A stretch of 64,000 nucleotides of DNA from Bacteroidota bacterium (lineage in GTDB: Bacteria; Bacteroidota; Bacteroidia; Chitinophagales; Chitinophagaceae). Made by a program: the position numbers and the translations under genes. How positions within the stretch are numbered: position 1 is the first letter of the stretch; the number at the start of each line of letters is the position of its first letter. The stretch is from the NCBI GenBank assembly GCA_018268035.1, contig JAFDXI010000046.1, positions 1 through 64,000 of the forward strand, in the 5' to 3' direction. A model generated the notes under the pieces. The model was given only the letters and a program-made list of their open reading frames with translations. It did no database searches and was not told the origin of the DNA. Below are positions 18,379 through 27,539 of this stretch, piece after piece.

Positions 18379-18976
18379 AAATCAATTTCAAGTCAGGTTT
18401 TATATTTTCAAGGATATGAGGCTTGAAGGCATCAATAAACCCAATATCCACTTTTCTATCAACAGCTTTTTCAGCATGATACTGTACATCTGCCAAATCA
18501 AAATAACTGAACTGTTTAACTGTTTGCACTGCGATGTCAATGTCACTTTTAGGTCCATCATCTTTGCGGGAAAATGAGCCATATATCCAGGCTTTTTTAA
18601 TTCCTTCATACCGTCTAATCACTTCTGTCAATTTTTTTATAACAGCAGTCCTGTCTTTTTTTCGAAAAACTTTATATTCAATTTGCTCTTCCGCCAATTG
18701 CAAGGCTTTCAATGCCAGTTCATCATTGCCCACTTCATTCAACACTTTCCCACTCAGATAAATTACCATCAATTCTTTTAAATCATATTTATAAATTATT
18801 GCCAACCGCTTCACTATTTCCTTTGTCACCCTCCTTTCACCTCTTTCCATTTTGCTTAAAATGGCTACATCAATATCAAGCAGTGCAGCTACTTTACGTA
18901 AAGACAGGCTTTTTTCTTTTCTCAGTTTGCGGAGTTTTTCCCCGATACTTTCTGTTGATATTTGAACTGTTGACAT
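18365..18976 (-). CDS. mntA: MntA-type nucleotidyltransferase antitoxin with N-terminal XRE helix-turn-helix
   Basis: The 203-residue protein has two parts. Residues about 11-70 form an XRE/Cro HTH (EKLRKLRKEKSLSLRKVAALLDID, then SKMERGERRVT). Residues about 110-200 form a minimal nucleotidyltransferase with the exact MntA motif GSX10DXD (Gly133-Ser134 to Asp145-Ile-Asp147). Known MntA enzymes adenylylate HepT on its motif Tyr. Most MntA proteins are just the catalytic domain; the fused HTH should let this one also bind DNA. A perfect 17-bp palindrome overlaps its start codon. The start at 18976 is one base past the epimerase stop codon. A separate -33/-7 promoter lies within the epimerase 3' end. 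Confidence 0.9.
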   Translation of the reverse strand: MSTVQISTESIGEKLRKLRKEKSLSLRKVAALLDIDVAILSKMERGERRVTKEIVKRLAIIYKYDLKELMVIYLSGKVLNEVGNDELALKALQLAEEQIEYKVFRKKDRTAVIKKLTEVIRRYEGIKKAWIYGSFSRKDDGPKSDIDIAVQTVKQFSYFDLADVQYHAEKAVDRKVDIGFIDAFKPHILENIKPDLKLIYEKR

Positions 18977-18986
18977 ATTATGTCAA
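18970..18986. promoter_or_regulatory. 17-bp perfect palindrome, likely operator of the toxin-antitoxin genes
   Basis: TTGACATATTATGTCAA: 8-bp arms around one central base. It overlaps the mntA start codon, the epimerase stop codon and the right end of the -7 box. This is where an autoregulatory XRE antitoxin would bind; binding is inferred. Confidence 0.7.
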
Positions 18987-20189
18987 ATTTATAAAAATAC
19001 GCTGTATTATTTCAAGGCATGCCCTTGAATTATGATAAGGGCATTTCCACAAACCCGCTTTGTCTTCATCATTCATCACTGAATAATCTTCATTGACACC
19101 CCAAAACCATTCACCTTTATTTTTATCAATGATGTGCTGTTGTATAAATTGCCAGCACTGCATTGAAGCTTTTAAATATTTTTCATCATTAGAAAGCTGG
19201 TAAGCATTATACAAACCTACCATTGCTTCAGCCTGCGGCCACCAATGTTTTTCTTTAATTAAAATTTTCTCACTTTGTTGTTGGCCAGGAAAAGACTCAT
19301 ACCACAAACCGCCATCTGCATCAAGCCCTTCCATAGCAGCATCAGTAATGCTTATGGCATGGTTACGATAAATTTTTATCCAAGTTTCATCGTTGATGAT
19401 TTCAGCGCATTGCAACAACAGCCATGCAGCTTCTATATCATGGCCAAAAGATACAGGGCCGGGTTTTTCATTCCAGTTCTCATCAAAAAATAATTTCAGA
19501 TGAAATGTTTTTTTATTGATGAAATATTTATCAAACAAACCAAGCAACTCAATGATTTTATTTTTTAGTGCTGGCACAGGAAGAACTTTATAAAGGTTTG
19601 CATACGCTTCAATGATATGCAGATGCGTGTTCATAGTTTTTTTTTCATTCGCATCTTTTGCGCTTAACCTGAGATCTGCTGCCAGGCTCCAATCACGGTT
19701 GTACGCTTCAAAATATCCTTTGTTTACAGGGTCATAACTCCTGTGTTCTATTACTTCGAACAAAGCAATAGACAGTTGTAATGGTTCTTCATTCTTCGTA
19801 ACAAAAGAATATTCGCTCAATCCATACAGGCAAAATGCCTGTGCATAGATTTGTTTTTTTGAATCAAGCATATTGCCGTTTGCATCAACTGTCCAAAACA
19901 CACCGCCGTATTGTTTATCAAAAAAATATTGCCGGATATATTCAAAGGCAAGGGTTGCTGTTTGTAAATATTTTTCATCGTGAAATTGATTATACGCTGC
20001 TGAGAAAGTCCATAATATTCTTCCATTTAATACAGCACCTTTTGGTGCAGTTGAATCAATGTTATTAGCATTATCAATTTTTCCAACAAAGCCACCATTC
20101 ATTTTATCGGGAGCAAATTTCATCCAAAACCTGAGAATGGAATGTAATTCACTACTTACTTCATCATGATATTGTTGCAATGAATTCAT
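18978..20189 (-). CDS. Cellobiose 2-epimerase (AGE family)
   Basis: The 403-residue (alpha/alpha)6-barrel enzyme has the conserved His motifs NTHLHIIEAYANLY, SFGHDIEAAWLL and PYHNSRACLEI, plus the KHWWPQAEA loop. The length is normal and there is no signal peptide, so it is cytoplasmic. The reaction is 2-epimerisation of the reducing-end sugar of beta-1,4-disaccharides. Between a GH130 phosphorylase and a GH26/SSS pair, the expected job is mannobiose to 4-O-beta-mannosyl-glucose, as in the Bacteroides fragilis mannan pathway. Its 3' end hosts the promoter of the following toxin-antitoxin pair. Confidence 0.93.
   Translation of the reverse strand: MNSLQQYHDEVSSELHSILRFWMKFAPDKMNGGFVGKIDNANNIDSTAPKGAVLNGRILWTFSAAYNQFHDEKYLQTATLAFEYIRQYFFDKQYGGVFWTVDANGNMLDSKKQIYAQAFCLYGLSEYSFVTKNEEPLQLSIALFEVIEHRSYDPVNKGYFEAYNRDWSLAADLRLSAKDANEKKTMNTHLHIIEAYANLYKVLPVPALKNKIIELLGLFDKYFINKKTFHLKLFFDENWNEKPGPVSFGHDIEAAWLLLQCAEIINDETWIKIYRNHAISITDAAMEGLDADGGLWYESFPGQQQSEKILIKEKHWWPQAEAMVGLYNAYQLSNDEKYLKASMQCWQFIQQHIIDKNKGEWFWGVNEDYSVMNDEDKAGLWKCPYHNSRACLEIIQRIFINLT
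18984..19015 (-). promoter_or_regulatory. Promoter of the mntA-hepT pair inside the epimerase gene
   Basis: On the minus strand TTG (19015-19013) and TAAATTTG (18991-18984) are separated by 21 bp, the same spacing as the susC promoter. The -7 box runs into the palindrome at 18970-18986. Confidence 0.55.
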
Positions 20190-20280
20190 TGGTGATAAAA
20201 AACTACTGGGATTTAAAACGGAATAGTTAATTCAAAAAAAATCAGGTTCAAAAAAAATATGTTCAACAAGCAGCCAACAA

Positions 20281-21477
20281 TTATCTTTTTATTATTAAAG
20301 GCTGTGTAAGTGATTTGTTGTTTTCAATCAGATGCATCAACCTTTCAACTGTAGTTGCAGAACGAAGGCCATCTTCACCTGTATGCATTACATAATCCAG
20401 CAGTTTGTCAATAGATGAAACTGCAACGTGCATTCTTGTATCTGAAGATGCATAATAAATTAACACTGTGCCATCATTATCTGCAATCCATCCATTACTA
20501 AACACAACATTTGAAACATCACCAATTCTTTCTTCACCTTCCGGAGCCATAAAATATCCTGCTGGTTTATAAATAATGTGTGTCAGGTCATTGAGGTCAG
20601 TCATAAACATATATAAAGTGTATCTCAATCCTGCAGCAGTATTACGCACACCATGTGCGAGGTGTAACCATCCATATTTTGTTTTAATGGGTGCCGGCCC
20701 CCAACCATTTTTCATTTCATTGATTGTATGATAAATTTTCGGATCAACAATTTTTTCTTCATTTATTTCAGCGCCAATCATTGAATCACTTAATCCAAAA
20801 CCAATGCCACCACCTTTTCCCGGCTCAATAAAACTATCCTGCGGCCTGGTATAAAAACCATATCTACCATGTACAAATTCAGGATGCAATACAACATTTC
20901 TTTGTTGTGCTGATCTGGTTTTCAAATCAGGCAAGCGCTCCCATTTCTTTAAGTCTTTTGTGCGCACTATTCCACATTGCGCAATAGCTGAAGTCTGGTC
21001 TCCATCAGGTGCTGCGGGATCATGCCTTTCAGTACAAAACAATCCATACACCCAACCATCTTCATGAGACACCAATCTTATATCATAGATATTGGTATCA
21101 GGTTCGTTTGTTTCAGGAATTATAACAGGTTCATCCCAAAATTTAAAGCCATCAATACCATTTTCGCTTTCTGCAATGGCAAAAAAAGATTTCCTGTCAT
21201 TACTCTCCACACGCGGCATCAAAATATATTTACCATTCCATTTGATGGCGCCTGCATTCAACACTGAGTTAATGCCAAACCTTTCCAACAATCCCGGATT
21301 TGTTTCAGGATTTAAATCATATCTCCAGGACAATGGAGTGTGTGCTGCGGTAAGTACCGGGTAACGGTAACGTTCATAAATACCATTACTTTCATTTAAT
21401 GCTTCATTCTTCAATGAGACCAATGTTGAATAATCATTTTCTAATTGCTCTAAACGCTGATAAAAAAAATTCTTCAT
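20281..21477 (-). CDS. GH130 4-O-beta-mannosyl-glucose phosphorylase
   Basis: The 398-residue cytoplasmic protein (no signal peptide) has the five-bladed propeller features of GH130_1. These include RYRYPVLTAAHTPLSWRYDLN, VLNAGAIKWNGKYILMPRVE and the general-acid Asp in NIYDIRLV (about 132), then the phosphate-binding Arg/His-rich segments. It uses inorganic phosphate to split mannosyl-glucose into mannose-1-phosphate and glucose. The pairing with cellobiose 2-epimerase (91 bp downstream) and a symporter (12 bp upstream) is the known B. fragilis-type cytoplasmic mannobiose route, which supports the specificity. Confidence 0.94.
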   Translation of the reverse strand: MKNFFYQRLEQLENDYSTLVSLKNEALNESNGIYERYRYPVLTAAHTPLSWRYDLNPETNPGLLERFGINSVLNAGAIKWNGKYILMPRVESNDRKSFFAIAESENGIDGFKFWDEPVIIPETNEPDTNIYDIRLVSHEDGWVYGLFCTERHDPAAPDGDQTSAIAQCGIVRTKDLKKWERLPDLKTRSAQQRNVVLHPEFVHGRYGFYTRPQDSFIEPGKGGGIGFGLSDSMIGAEINEEKIVDPKIYHTINEMKNGWGPAPIKTKYGWLHLAHGVRNTAAGLRYTLYMFMTDLNDLTHIIYKPAGYFMAPEGEERIGDVSNVVFSNGWIADNDGTVLIYYASSDTRMHVAVSSIDKLLDYVMHTGEDGLRSATTVERLMHLIENNKSLTQPLIIKR

Positions 21478-21488
21478 AGTTCCTGCTT

Positions 21489-23324
21489 TTAATCTTCAAG
21501 TTTATTCCACCATGTTCTTTTTAAAATAAAGACGATGATGATGAGAATTATTACTGTAATTAATAAAGGAAGTTTCATCCACAACACCACATACATAGGC
21601 AGAATAGTTAAACAACATTGTGCAATGATGCCAATCACAACATTGAACATATCCAAACCAAATCTTTTGTTGGGAACAAATGCCGGGTCTTCATTGGCCA
21701 CCAAAACATGTACTGGTTTCCAGAAGCCCCAGGGCCTTACAGTGTTATAAAATTTTTTCAGAACAGAAATTTCTGTAGCCGGTGCAGTATAAGTTCCGAT
21801 AAAACAACCTGCAAGTGAAATTAAAAATAACACAGGGAAGAAATATAAAAACTGCACACCTGAAAATATTTCTGAGAATACCAAAGCGCCAGCAGTACCT
21901 GCCAACATACCCCAGTAAAATCCATTTGCATTAAACCGCCACCAATACCATTTTAAAACATTGGCAGCAATGTATCCGCCGTATAATCCTGAAACCAGCC
22001 ATTGCAAAATGCTGTTGACATCTTTGGTAAAGAACCCAATCATCACACCAATCGTTACTACTATTATTCCTGATGCATAACTGACTAAAATTGTTTTCCT
22101 GTTTGAAGCATTGGGGTTGATATATTTTAAATAAATATCGTTGACTATGTAAGCCTGTGCAGCATTGAGTGTGCCGGAAAAAGTACCCATGAATGCACCA
22201 AGCAAACCCGTTAATACAATACCTAAAATACCTACGGGTAAAAAACTATTTATTGTTGCCGGCAACACTTTTTCAAAATCAACACCACCCGCATCATTCA
22301 ATATATGAAGCTGGTTAAAATACAACAAGCCAAGAACAGTTAATCCAATTACCATTGAGTAACGGATAGGCAATAAAATGATGGAAACAAAGCCTGTCAT
22401 CTTAGATGCTTCTTTAGGTGAGCGGGATGAAAGAATTTTTTGCATGTCATAATTTGGTGCAGGACCAGCCAACGCTGCAAACGCGCCTTTGAACAACATC
22501 ATCATAAAAAAGAAACCAAAAAGATCGTAACCATCATCAGCAATTTTTTTATTGGCTTCAGCTATATAATTCGTCCAGTCCATATTCAAATGCCATCCAA
22601 AAAATGGATTGCTCCAACTGTCAGGCACATTAAGTTTTGAACTACTGATATGCAAATGTTGAAATGCAATCACGCCAATGGCAATACAACCAATCGTCAT
22701 GATAATGTATTTGATCATATCACCCAACACAATGCTGTGCATGCCGCCAAGTACTGAATAAAATACTGCAAATAAGGTGAAGACAATACCATAAAAATGT
22801 GCAACAAATTCAGGCGCCACATGAAACGGGATATAGGATTGTACCAAATTCCAGGGTACAAAAATTTCAATGAATTTACCAAGCCCGATAAAACCATAGG
22901 CCATAAAACCCAGGCAACCAATCAATGCAAAAGCAACAATAATAGTGTGAGAACCTTTCACCCCTTTGCCAGATAAACCAAAACGGGTGCCCAGCCATTC
23001 TGCACCTGTGTTTGCATTGGACCGCCTCAGCCATTTTGCTAAAAACATCATATTGAAAACCTGGTTAAATACCGGCCATAACCAGGGAATCCAAATGCTC
23101 TTCATGCCATAAACAAAACATAGAGAAACCATCCACATGGTGCCACTGATATCAAACATATCCGATGCATCGCTCAAACCCAGCAAGTACCAGGGTAAGC
23201 GCTTGCCACCCAACAAATAATTTTCCTTGTTGGCCCTTGCTTTTTTACGCAAAAACCAGCCAATGAAAAGCATTGTTACGAGATACATTACAATTATTGC
23301 AACATCAATTAACTGCAGTTTCAT
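21489..23324 (-). CDS. Sodium:solute symporter (SSS family), probable mannobiose importer
   Basis: The 611-residue protein has some 13-14 hydrophobic helices throughout, beginning DVAIIVMYLVTMLFIGWFLRKK, with the SSS segment NYLLGGKRLPWYLLGLSDASDMFD. The inner membrane is the expected site. Only 12 bp separate it from the GH130 phosphorylase, so they are co-transcribed. Family members import sugars, amino acids or vitamins with Na+. The neighbouring enzymes point to beta-1,4-mannobiose or short manno-oligosaccharides. Confidence 0.92.
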   Translation of the reverse strand: MKLQLIDVAIIVMYLVTMLFIGWFLRKKARANKENYLLGGKRLPWYLLGLSDASDMFDISGTMWMVSLCFVYGMKSIWIPWLWPVFNQVFNMMFLAKWLRRSNANTGAEWLGTRFGLSGKGVKGSHTIIVAFALIGCLGFMAYGFIGLGKFIEIFVPWNLVQSYIPFHVAPEFVAHFYGIVFTLFAVFYSVLGGMHSIVLGDMIKYIIMTIGCIAIGVIAFQHLHISSSKLNVPDSWSNPFFGWHLNMDWTNYIAEANKKIADDGYDLFGFFFMMMLFKGAFAALAGPAPNYDMQKILSSRSPKEASKMTGFVSIILLPIRYSMVIGLTVLGLLYFNQLHILNDAGGVDFEKVLPATINSFLPVGILGIVLTGLLGAFMGTFSGTLNAAQAYIVNDIYLKYINPNASNRKTILVSYASGIIVVTIGVMIGFFTKDVNSILQWLVSGLYGGYIAANVLKWYWWRFNANGFYWGMLAGTAGALVFSEIFSGVQFLYFFPVLFLISLAGCFIGTYTAPATEISVLKKFYNTVRPWGFWKPVHVLVANEDPAFVPNKRFGLDMFNVVIGIIAQCCLTILPMYVVLWMKLPLLITVIILIIIVFILKRTWWNKLED

Positions 23325-23354
23325 TCAGTCTGTTTCATTCTTTTTAAAATCAGT

Positions 23355-23383
23355 AAAAAAAGCCTGAGGTAGAAACAACAGGC
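23355..23383 (-). terminator. Intrinsic terminator between GH26 and symporter
   Basis: On the minus strand GCCTG (23383-23379) pairs with CAGGC (23366-23362), followed by seven T (23361-23355). It would separate the surface half of the locus from the uptake and phosphorolysis half, or attenuate the latter. Confidence 0.65.
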
Positions 23384-23442
23384 CCCGCTTGTTTAATTTT
23401 TAAAAAAAACTTCCTCCACAAACAGAAGAAGCAAAAATGAGA

Positions 23443-24567
23443 CTATCTCTTATACAATTTTTCCTTTGCTACATCCTGCTGCATCAAAATCTTTTCATCA
23501 TCACAAAACTTTTTGAAATCACCGGCAGAAACTTGTCCCTGATAAGGAACATAAAATTCGCTGCTGCCATCATGTTTCAAACCTGCATTGCGCCATGCAA
23601 GTGCATAAGAAACGTTATGCGATTTCAAAACAGGCAGCAAAACATTTGTCCACCAACTACTATCCGGCAAACCCACATATCCAAATTCAGTTAACGCAGG
23701 GATTTTATTATGCGCTGTTGCAATGCTATCTAAATGGCCAAGCATCTCGCCTGCATTTTGCATAAATGTTTCATTGCTGCCTCTCTGGTAAATATCAAAC
23801 CCAATGATGTCTGCATAATCATCCCCTGGATATCTTTCCAAAAATTCTGTTGCCGAATAAAATTTATCTGTATTGAAAGCATACAAAAGATGATGGACAT
23901 TTTTTACTTCTTTTAAATATTTTTCAGTGTATTGATACAGTTGTATTATTTCAGCAGGAGTACAGTTTTTTCCACCCCACCAAAACCAACTTCCATTCAA
24001 CTCATGAAAAGGACGGAATATAACAGGTATGAATTCGCCATTACTTCCTTTTAAACTTTGAAAAAATGTTGCCACTTTATCCAGCCATGAATTATACAAT
24101 TCATTTTTTTCTCCTCCGGGTAATATAGATTCAATGGTTTCTTTTGGTGATGGATCCCAGGCTGATTTACCGGTCAAAGGATTATTCAAATGCCAGCTTA
24201 TTGTTATTACACATCCATGTTGATAAGCGTCCCTGATGAAACTGCGCATTTTATCAAAAGGCACACTATCTAAATTTACCGCATGGTCCAATTCGATGCC
24301 GCCCATTTCAAAACCCATAACCGCAGGATAATCGCCGGTAACATCTTTGATATCGCTTCTTCCTTTTTCATATTTCCAGCCCACACCATAAGCCATATCA
24401 TCCTGGTGGCCCAGCATCACACCATTCAACAACAATTTTTTCAAGTTGTTATACAGGTGAACAGTTTCCTGCGTTGCATTTTTATCACATGACAAACTTG
24501 TTTGTGCAGATACACTACAATCAAACAAAACCATTATCACAATAACAAATGCAAACGTTTTATGCAT
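23443..24567 (-). CDS. GH26 endo-beta-1,4-mannanase
   Basis: The 374-residue secreted enzyme has a signal peptide to about residue 21 (SVSAQ). Seen: MLGHQDDMAYGVGW, ITISWHLNNP, the acid/base Glu in FRPFHELNGSWFWWG (about 189) and the nucleophile Glu in LTEFGYVG (about 294). Full-length single-domain GH26. It hydrolyses beta-mannan or galactomannan backbone to mannobiose or mannotriose. The gene follows the IPT-repeat protein after 15 bp and precedes a terminator. Confidence 0.95.
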   Translation of the reverse strand: MHKTFAFVIVIMVLFDCSVSAQTSLSCDKNATQETVHLYNNLKKLLLNGVMLGHQDDMAYGVGWKYEKGRSDIKDVTGDYPAVMGFEMGGIELDHAVNLDSVPFDKMRSFIRDAYQHGCVITISWHLNNPLTGKSAWDPSPKETIESILPGGEKNELYNSWLDKVATFFQSLKGSNGEFIPVIFRPFHELNGSWFWWGGKNCTPAEIIQLYQYTEKYLKEVKNVHHLLYAFNTDKFYSATEFLERYPGDDYADIIGFDIYQRGSNETFMQNAGEMLGHLDSIATAHNKIPALTEFGYVGLPDSSWWTNVLLPVLKSHNVSYALAWRNAGLKHDGSSEFYVPYQGQVSAGDFKKFCDDEKILMQQDVAKEKLYKR

Positions 24568-24582
24568 GAAAATTTTTTATTA

Positions 24583-26136
24583 CTAATTTAAACCGATATC
24601 ATCAACATATACTGTGAAGCCGCCACTGCCTGTTGTTTCCTGCAACCAAATATCTGTGATTGCAGATGCACTGGTAAGAGATGAAATAGGAAATGAATAA
24701 TCTGTCCATTTGCCTTCGACAATTGTTATACTCTGGCTTCCTGAAGAGTTTATTACAACCTGCACTGTTTTGCCATCACTGCCAGGAGCCCCATAAAGTG
24801 AAATTTTAAAAGTGCTGTATCCTGCAGTGCTCACTGAAGCGCCACCAAGTTGCAAAGGCGAGCCCCATCCACCAACATAATCAATCTTTATAGAATGATC
24901 ACCTTCTCTTACCGGCGCTGTGTTAGCATAATCAGCAGAGCCGCCCCAGCCTCCACCTTTCCATCCATTCCAGTTGCTGGTAATTGCATCATCATAAAAT
25001 GGCAATGCAATAACAGGTGGTGGTACAGCTCCATTTATTTTTAGAATATCAGGTGACTGAACTGTAAGTGTTGAGTTCAAAACATTCAATGTTATTTTAC
25101 CTTCAGTAACACCATCAGGAACTTTTACTACTAGTTGTGTTGCAGACTGACTTTCAAATGTTGTAACCGGGTCTGCATTTTGAAACAATATTGAGCTAAC
25201 AAGATCAAGGTTAGTACCGGTGATGGTCAGATCTGCACCCGGGTCAACAGGGTTGGGTGACATTGTAGTCACTGCTGGTAACAAGACCTGCAAATCCATG
25301 GATGAAACTGTTTTTACACCTGAAGCTGCTTCAAGTGTAATTTTTCCATTGACTGTTGCTGCAGGCACTTTCACCACCAATTGTGTTGCTGACTGGCTCA
25401 CAAAATCTGTTACTGCATCTGCTACCCCACTGAAATAAACCTTTGTTGCAAGATCAAGATCAGTACCTGTTATAGTAAGTTCATCTGCATGTTTAACGGG
25501 GTTTGGAGAAAGGCCTGTAATCATAGGCAATGTTACATGTAATGTATCAGTTGTCTCAACAAAACTTGAATCTGTACCTCCATAAGCAAGTACCAACGTA
25601 CCTGTTTGCGCATCTACAGGAACAGTTACCACCAATTGGTCTATACTTTGGCTTACAAATGTTGTAACAACTTTTCCATCGTTAAATGTTACGCTTGTGA
25701 CCCAGTTAAGATATTTACCGGTGATTGTAACATCTTCACCCGGACGGGCAACACTTGTTATAGATGACACTACTGCAGCAATACCAATATTAAACTGTGT
25801 TTTGGATACGATATCACCAGAAGGCGTTTTTAATGTTACATATCCCTTCTCAGTTGCTTCTGGCACCACAACAAAAATTTCTGTTTTGGATTGAGAAACA
25901 AAATCACTGTTTGAAACAGAGGCTCCAGTAAAATCAATTTCAGTAACCTTGTCGAGATTGTTACCAAAAAACCGGATAGTATCGCCGGGTTGTGCACCAG
26001 TAGGGCCAAAACTCAGCAACACGGTTTCGGATGATGTTTTATCAACTGCATCTTTTTTGCAGGCGAAAAAAGACAGCGATGCTGTAATGGCGATGATAAA
26101 CAGCAAGCGCACGTTATTCGTTATTTTCATTCGCAT
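24583..26136 (-). CDS. Surface lipoprotein with four IPT/TIG repeats and a C-terminal carbohydrate-binding-like domain
   Basis: The 517-residue protein has a lipobox (SLSFFACKKD). Four Ig-like IPT/TIG domains follow (about 38-370), each with a PGDTIRFFGNNLD/DLTITGTNLD-type start and a conserved FVSQSxTQLVVxVP strand. A C-terminal beta-sandwich domain (about 380-517) has aromatic residues (NWNGWKGGGWGGS, VGGWGSPLQL) and ends VYVDDIGLN, resembling a CBM. By position between SusD and GH26 it is a surface glycan-binding protein presenting mannan to the enzymes. The binding specificity is inferred. Confidence 0.85.
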   Translation of the reverse strand: MRMKITNNVRLLFIIAITASLSFFACKKDAVDKTSSETVLLSFGPTGAQPGDTIRFFGNNLDKVTEIDFTGASVSNSDFVSQSKTEIFVVVPEATEKGYVTLKTPSGDIVSKTQFNIGIAAVVSSITSVARPGEDVTITGKYLNWVTSVTFNDGKVVTTFVSQSIDQLVVTVPVDAQTGTLVLAYGGTDSSFVETTDTLHVTLPMITGLSPNPVKHADELTITGTDLDLATKVYFSGVADAVTDFVSQSATQLVVKVPAATVNGKITLEAASGVKTVSSMDLQVLLPAVTTMSPNPVDPGADLTITGTNLDLVSSILFQNADPVTTFESQSATQLVVKVPDGVTEGKITLNVLNSTLTVQSPDILKINGAVPPPVIALPFYDDAITSNWNGWKGGGWGGSADYANTAPVREGDHSIKIDYVGGWGSPLQLGGASVSTAGYSTFKISLYGAPGSDGKTVQVVINSSGSQSITIVEGKWTDYSFPISSLTSASAITDIWLQETTGSGGFTVYVDDIGLN

Positions 26137-26329
26137 ATATTTATTGATTTTACCGAATGGAACTCCGCATCAACTTTCAATGATTGTGAAAATTTTTTAT
26201 GCTTTGTTTCATCTGTTGAACATTTGAATTTTTTATTTGATGTAACCTTTAATTGAACAATTACAGTTTTTATTACTGTAAAATTTATTCAATATGATTC
26301 ATATTATTAGTCAGAATTGATTTGAAAAT

Positions 26330-27469
26330 TTATTGATCAACTTTTGGCACAACCCTGAAACTATCAAAACAGATATCTGCATTCAAATCACCCGGGCCTT
26401 GTATCAACAGCATTGCCCAATAACCATTTGGATTCACTACTGGTTTGTTGGCATAACTGGCCACTACATCCTCATAAGGAATAGTAATGGTTTGCCATTG
26501 ACCTTTCGTGTCAATTGGCGGCGCCCATTTGTAACCTGTAAGGTCTTGTGCAGATGTGCCGGCATTAATAACAATCATACTGTTGTTGTATGGCTTCAAA
26601 GTATTCACTTCAAATTTCAGGAAATATTTTTCCGGATGGAGAATCGCATCATCAGGAATATTTCTACTGTATGAAGGCATCGCATCAGCAGGCCCGTCGG
26701 CTATTTCATTCCAGCTCCAGCTTGAAAGGAATTTATTTACCCTGATATAATTACCATTGATTTTTGGAGGATCTGTTGGACCTGGATTTGTTACCACCAA
26801 TGAAGGATCATGCCATCCTTCAAAAGGATCACTGGCAATGAAAGTATTTCTTGGATCACGGAACCAAAAATCAGACTTGGTTTCACCAAAATTGGTTTTT
26901 ACTGTTATTGGTCCGGGCAAAGCACCAGCCGGTATTTTAAACTGTATCTGTTCATCTTCCACTGAAGTGAGCTCTGCAGTTACACCACCGGTAAATGTTA
27001 CTGTGACCGGTTGATAAAAATAATTGCCGAGAATAGTGGCCACATCGCCTTCATTAACAAATTCACAAACCATACTGCTTAGATACGGTTTGCTGATCTG
27101 CACTGTGAAAGGATACTCAAGTTTATAACCATTTTTAAAAATTATCGTCAGTGTATTGGTTATAGAATCTGGTATCTGGCTGGGCAAAGCAACTATAATA
27201 GAAGTATTGCTGACATAGGTAGGTGTTAAACTTGCCTGCTGATCGTTAAACCAAACCTGGACAGCATCCTGCAGGTTGGTTCCAACAATAGCAATAAGTT
27301 GTCCCTGACCTGCACCAACCAGTAATGAGTCAGAGGAAGCCGGATTGGTAATCCTCACATAATTGACTGTCGGTGTACCTGATGAAGTATCTTTTTTGCA
27401 GGAAGCAAATAAGCTCACTATAGCTGCAAAAGCCATCAGGACTAAAATTGTTTTATTTATAGATTTCAT
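26330..27469 (-). CDS. Surface glycan-binding lipoprotein (SGBP-B-like)
   Basis: The 379-residue lipoprotein (FASCKKD) has one or two IPT/TIG-like domains (about 35-215). A C-terminal domain follows, with the pattern FWFRDPRNTFIASDPFEGWHD, KFLSSWSWNEIADGP and NPNGYWAMLLIQGPGDLNADICFDSFRV, which resembles the glycan-binding module of SGBP-B proteins. It immediately follows susD (about 70 bp) and precedes the IPT-repeat protein. The role is capture of polysaccharide at the cell surface. Confidence 0.85.
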   Translation of the reverse strand: MKSINKTILVLMAFAAIVSLFASCKKDTSSGTPTVNYVRITNPASSDSLLVGAGQGQLIAIVGTNLQDAVQVWFNDQQASLTPTYVSNTSIIVALPSQIPDSITNTLTIIFKNGYKLEYPFTVQISKPYLSSMVCEFVNEGDVATILGNYFYQPVTVTFTGGVTAELTSVEDEQIQFKIPAGALPGPITVKTNFGETKSDFWFRDPRNTFIASDPFEGWHDPSLVVTNPGPTDPPKINGNYIRVNKFLSSWSWNEIADGPADAMPSYSRNIPDDAILHPEKYFLKFEVNTLKPYNNSMIVINAGTSAQDLTGYKWAPPIDTKGQWQTITIPYEDVVASYANKPVVNPNGYWAMLLIQGPGDLNADICFDSFRVVPKVDQ

Positions 27470-27539
27470 TCTTAAGATTTTTATATTTTCAATTATCTAA
27501 ACCTCTCATATATTTTCAGATGCATTTATCATAAAAGAT

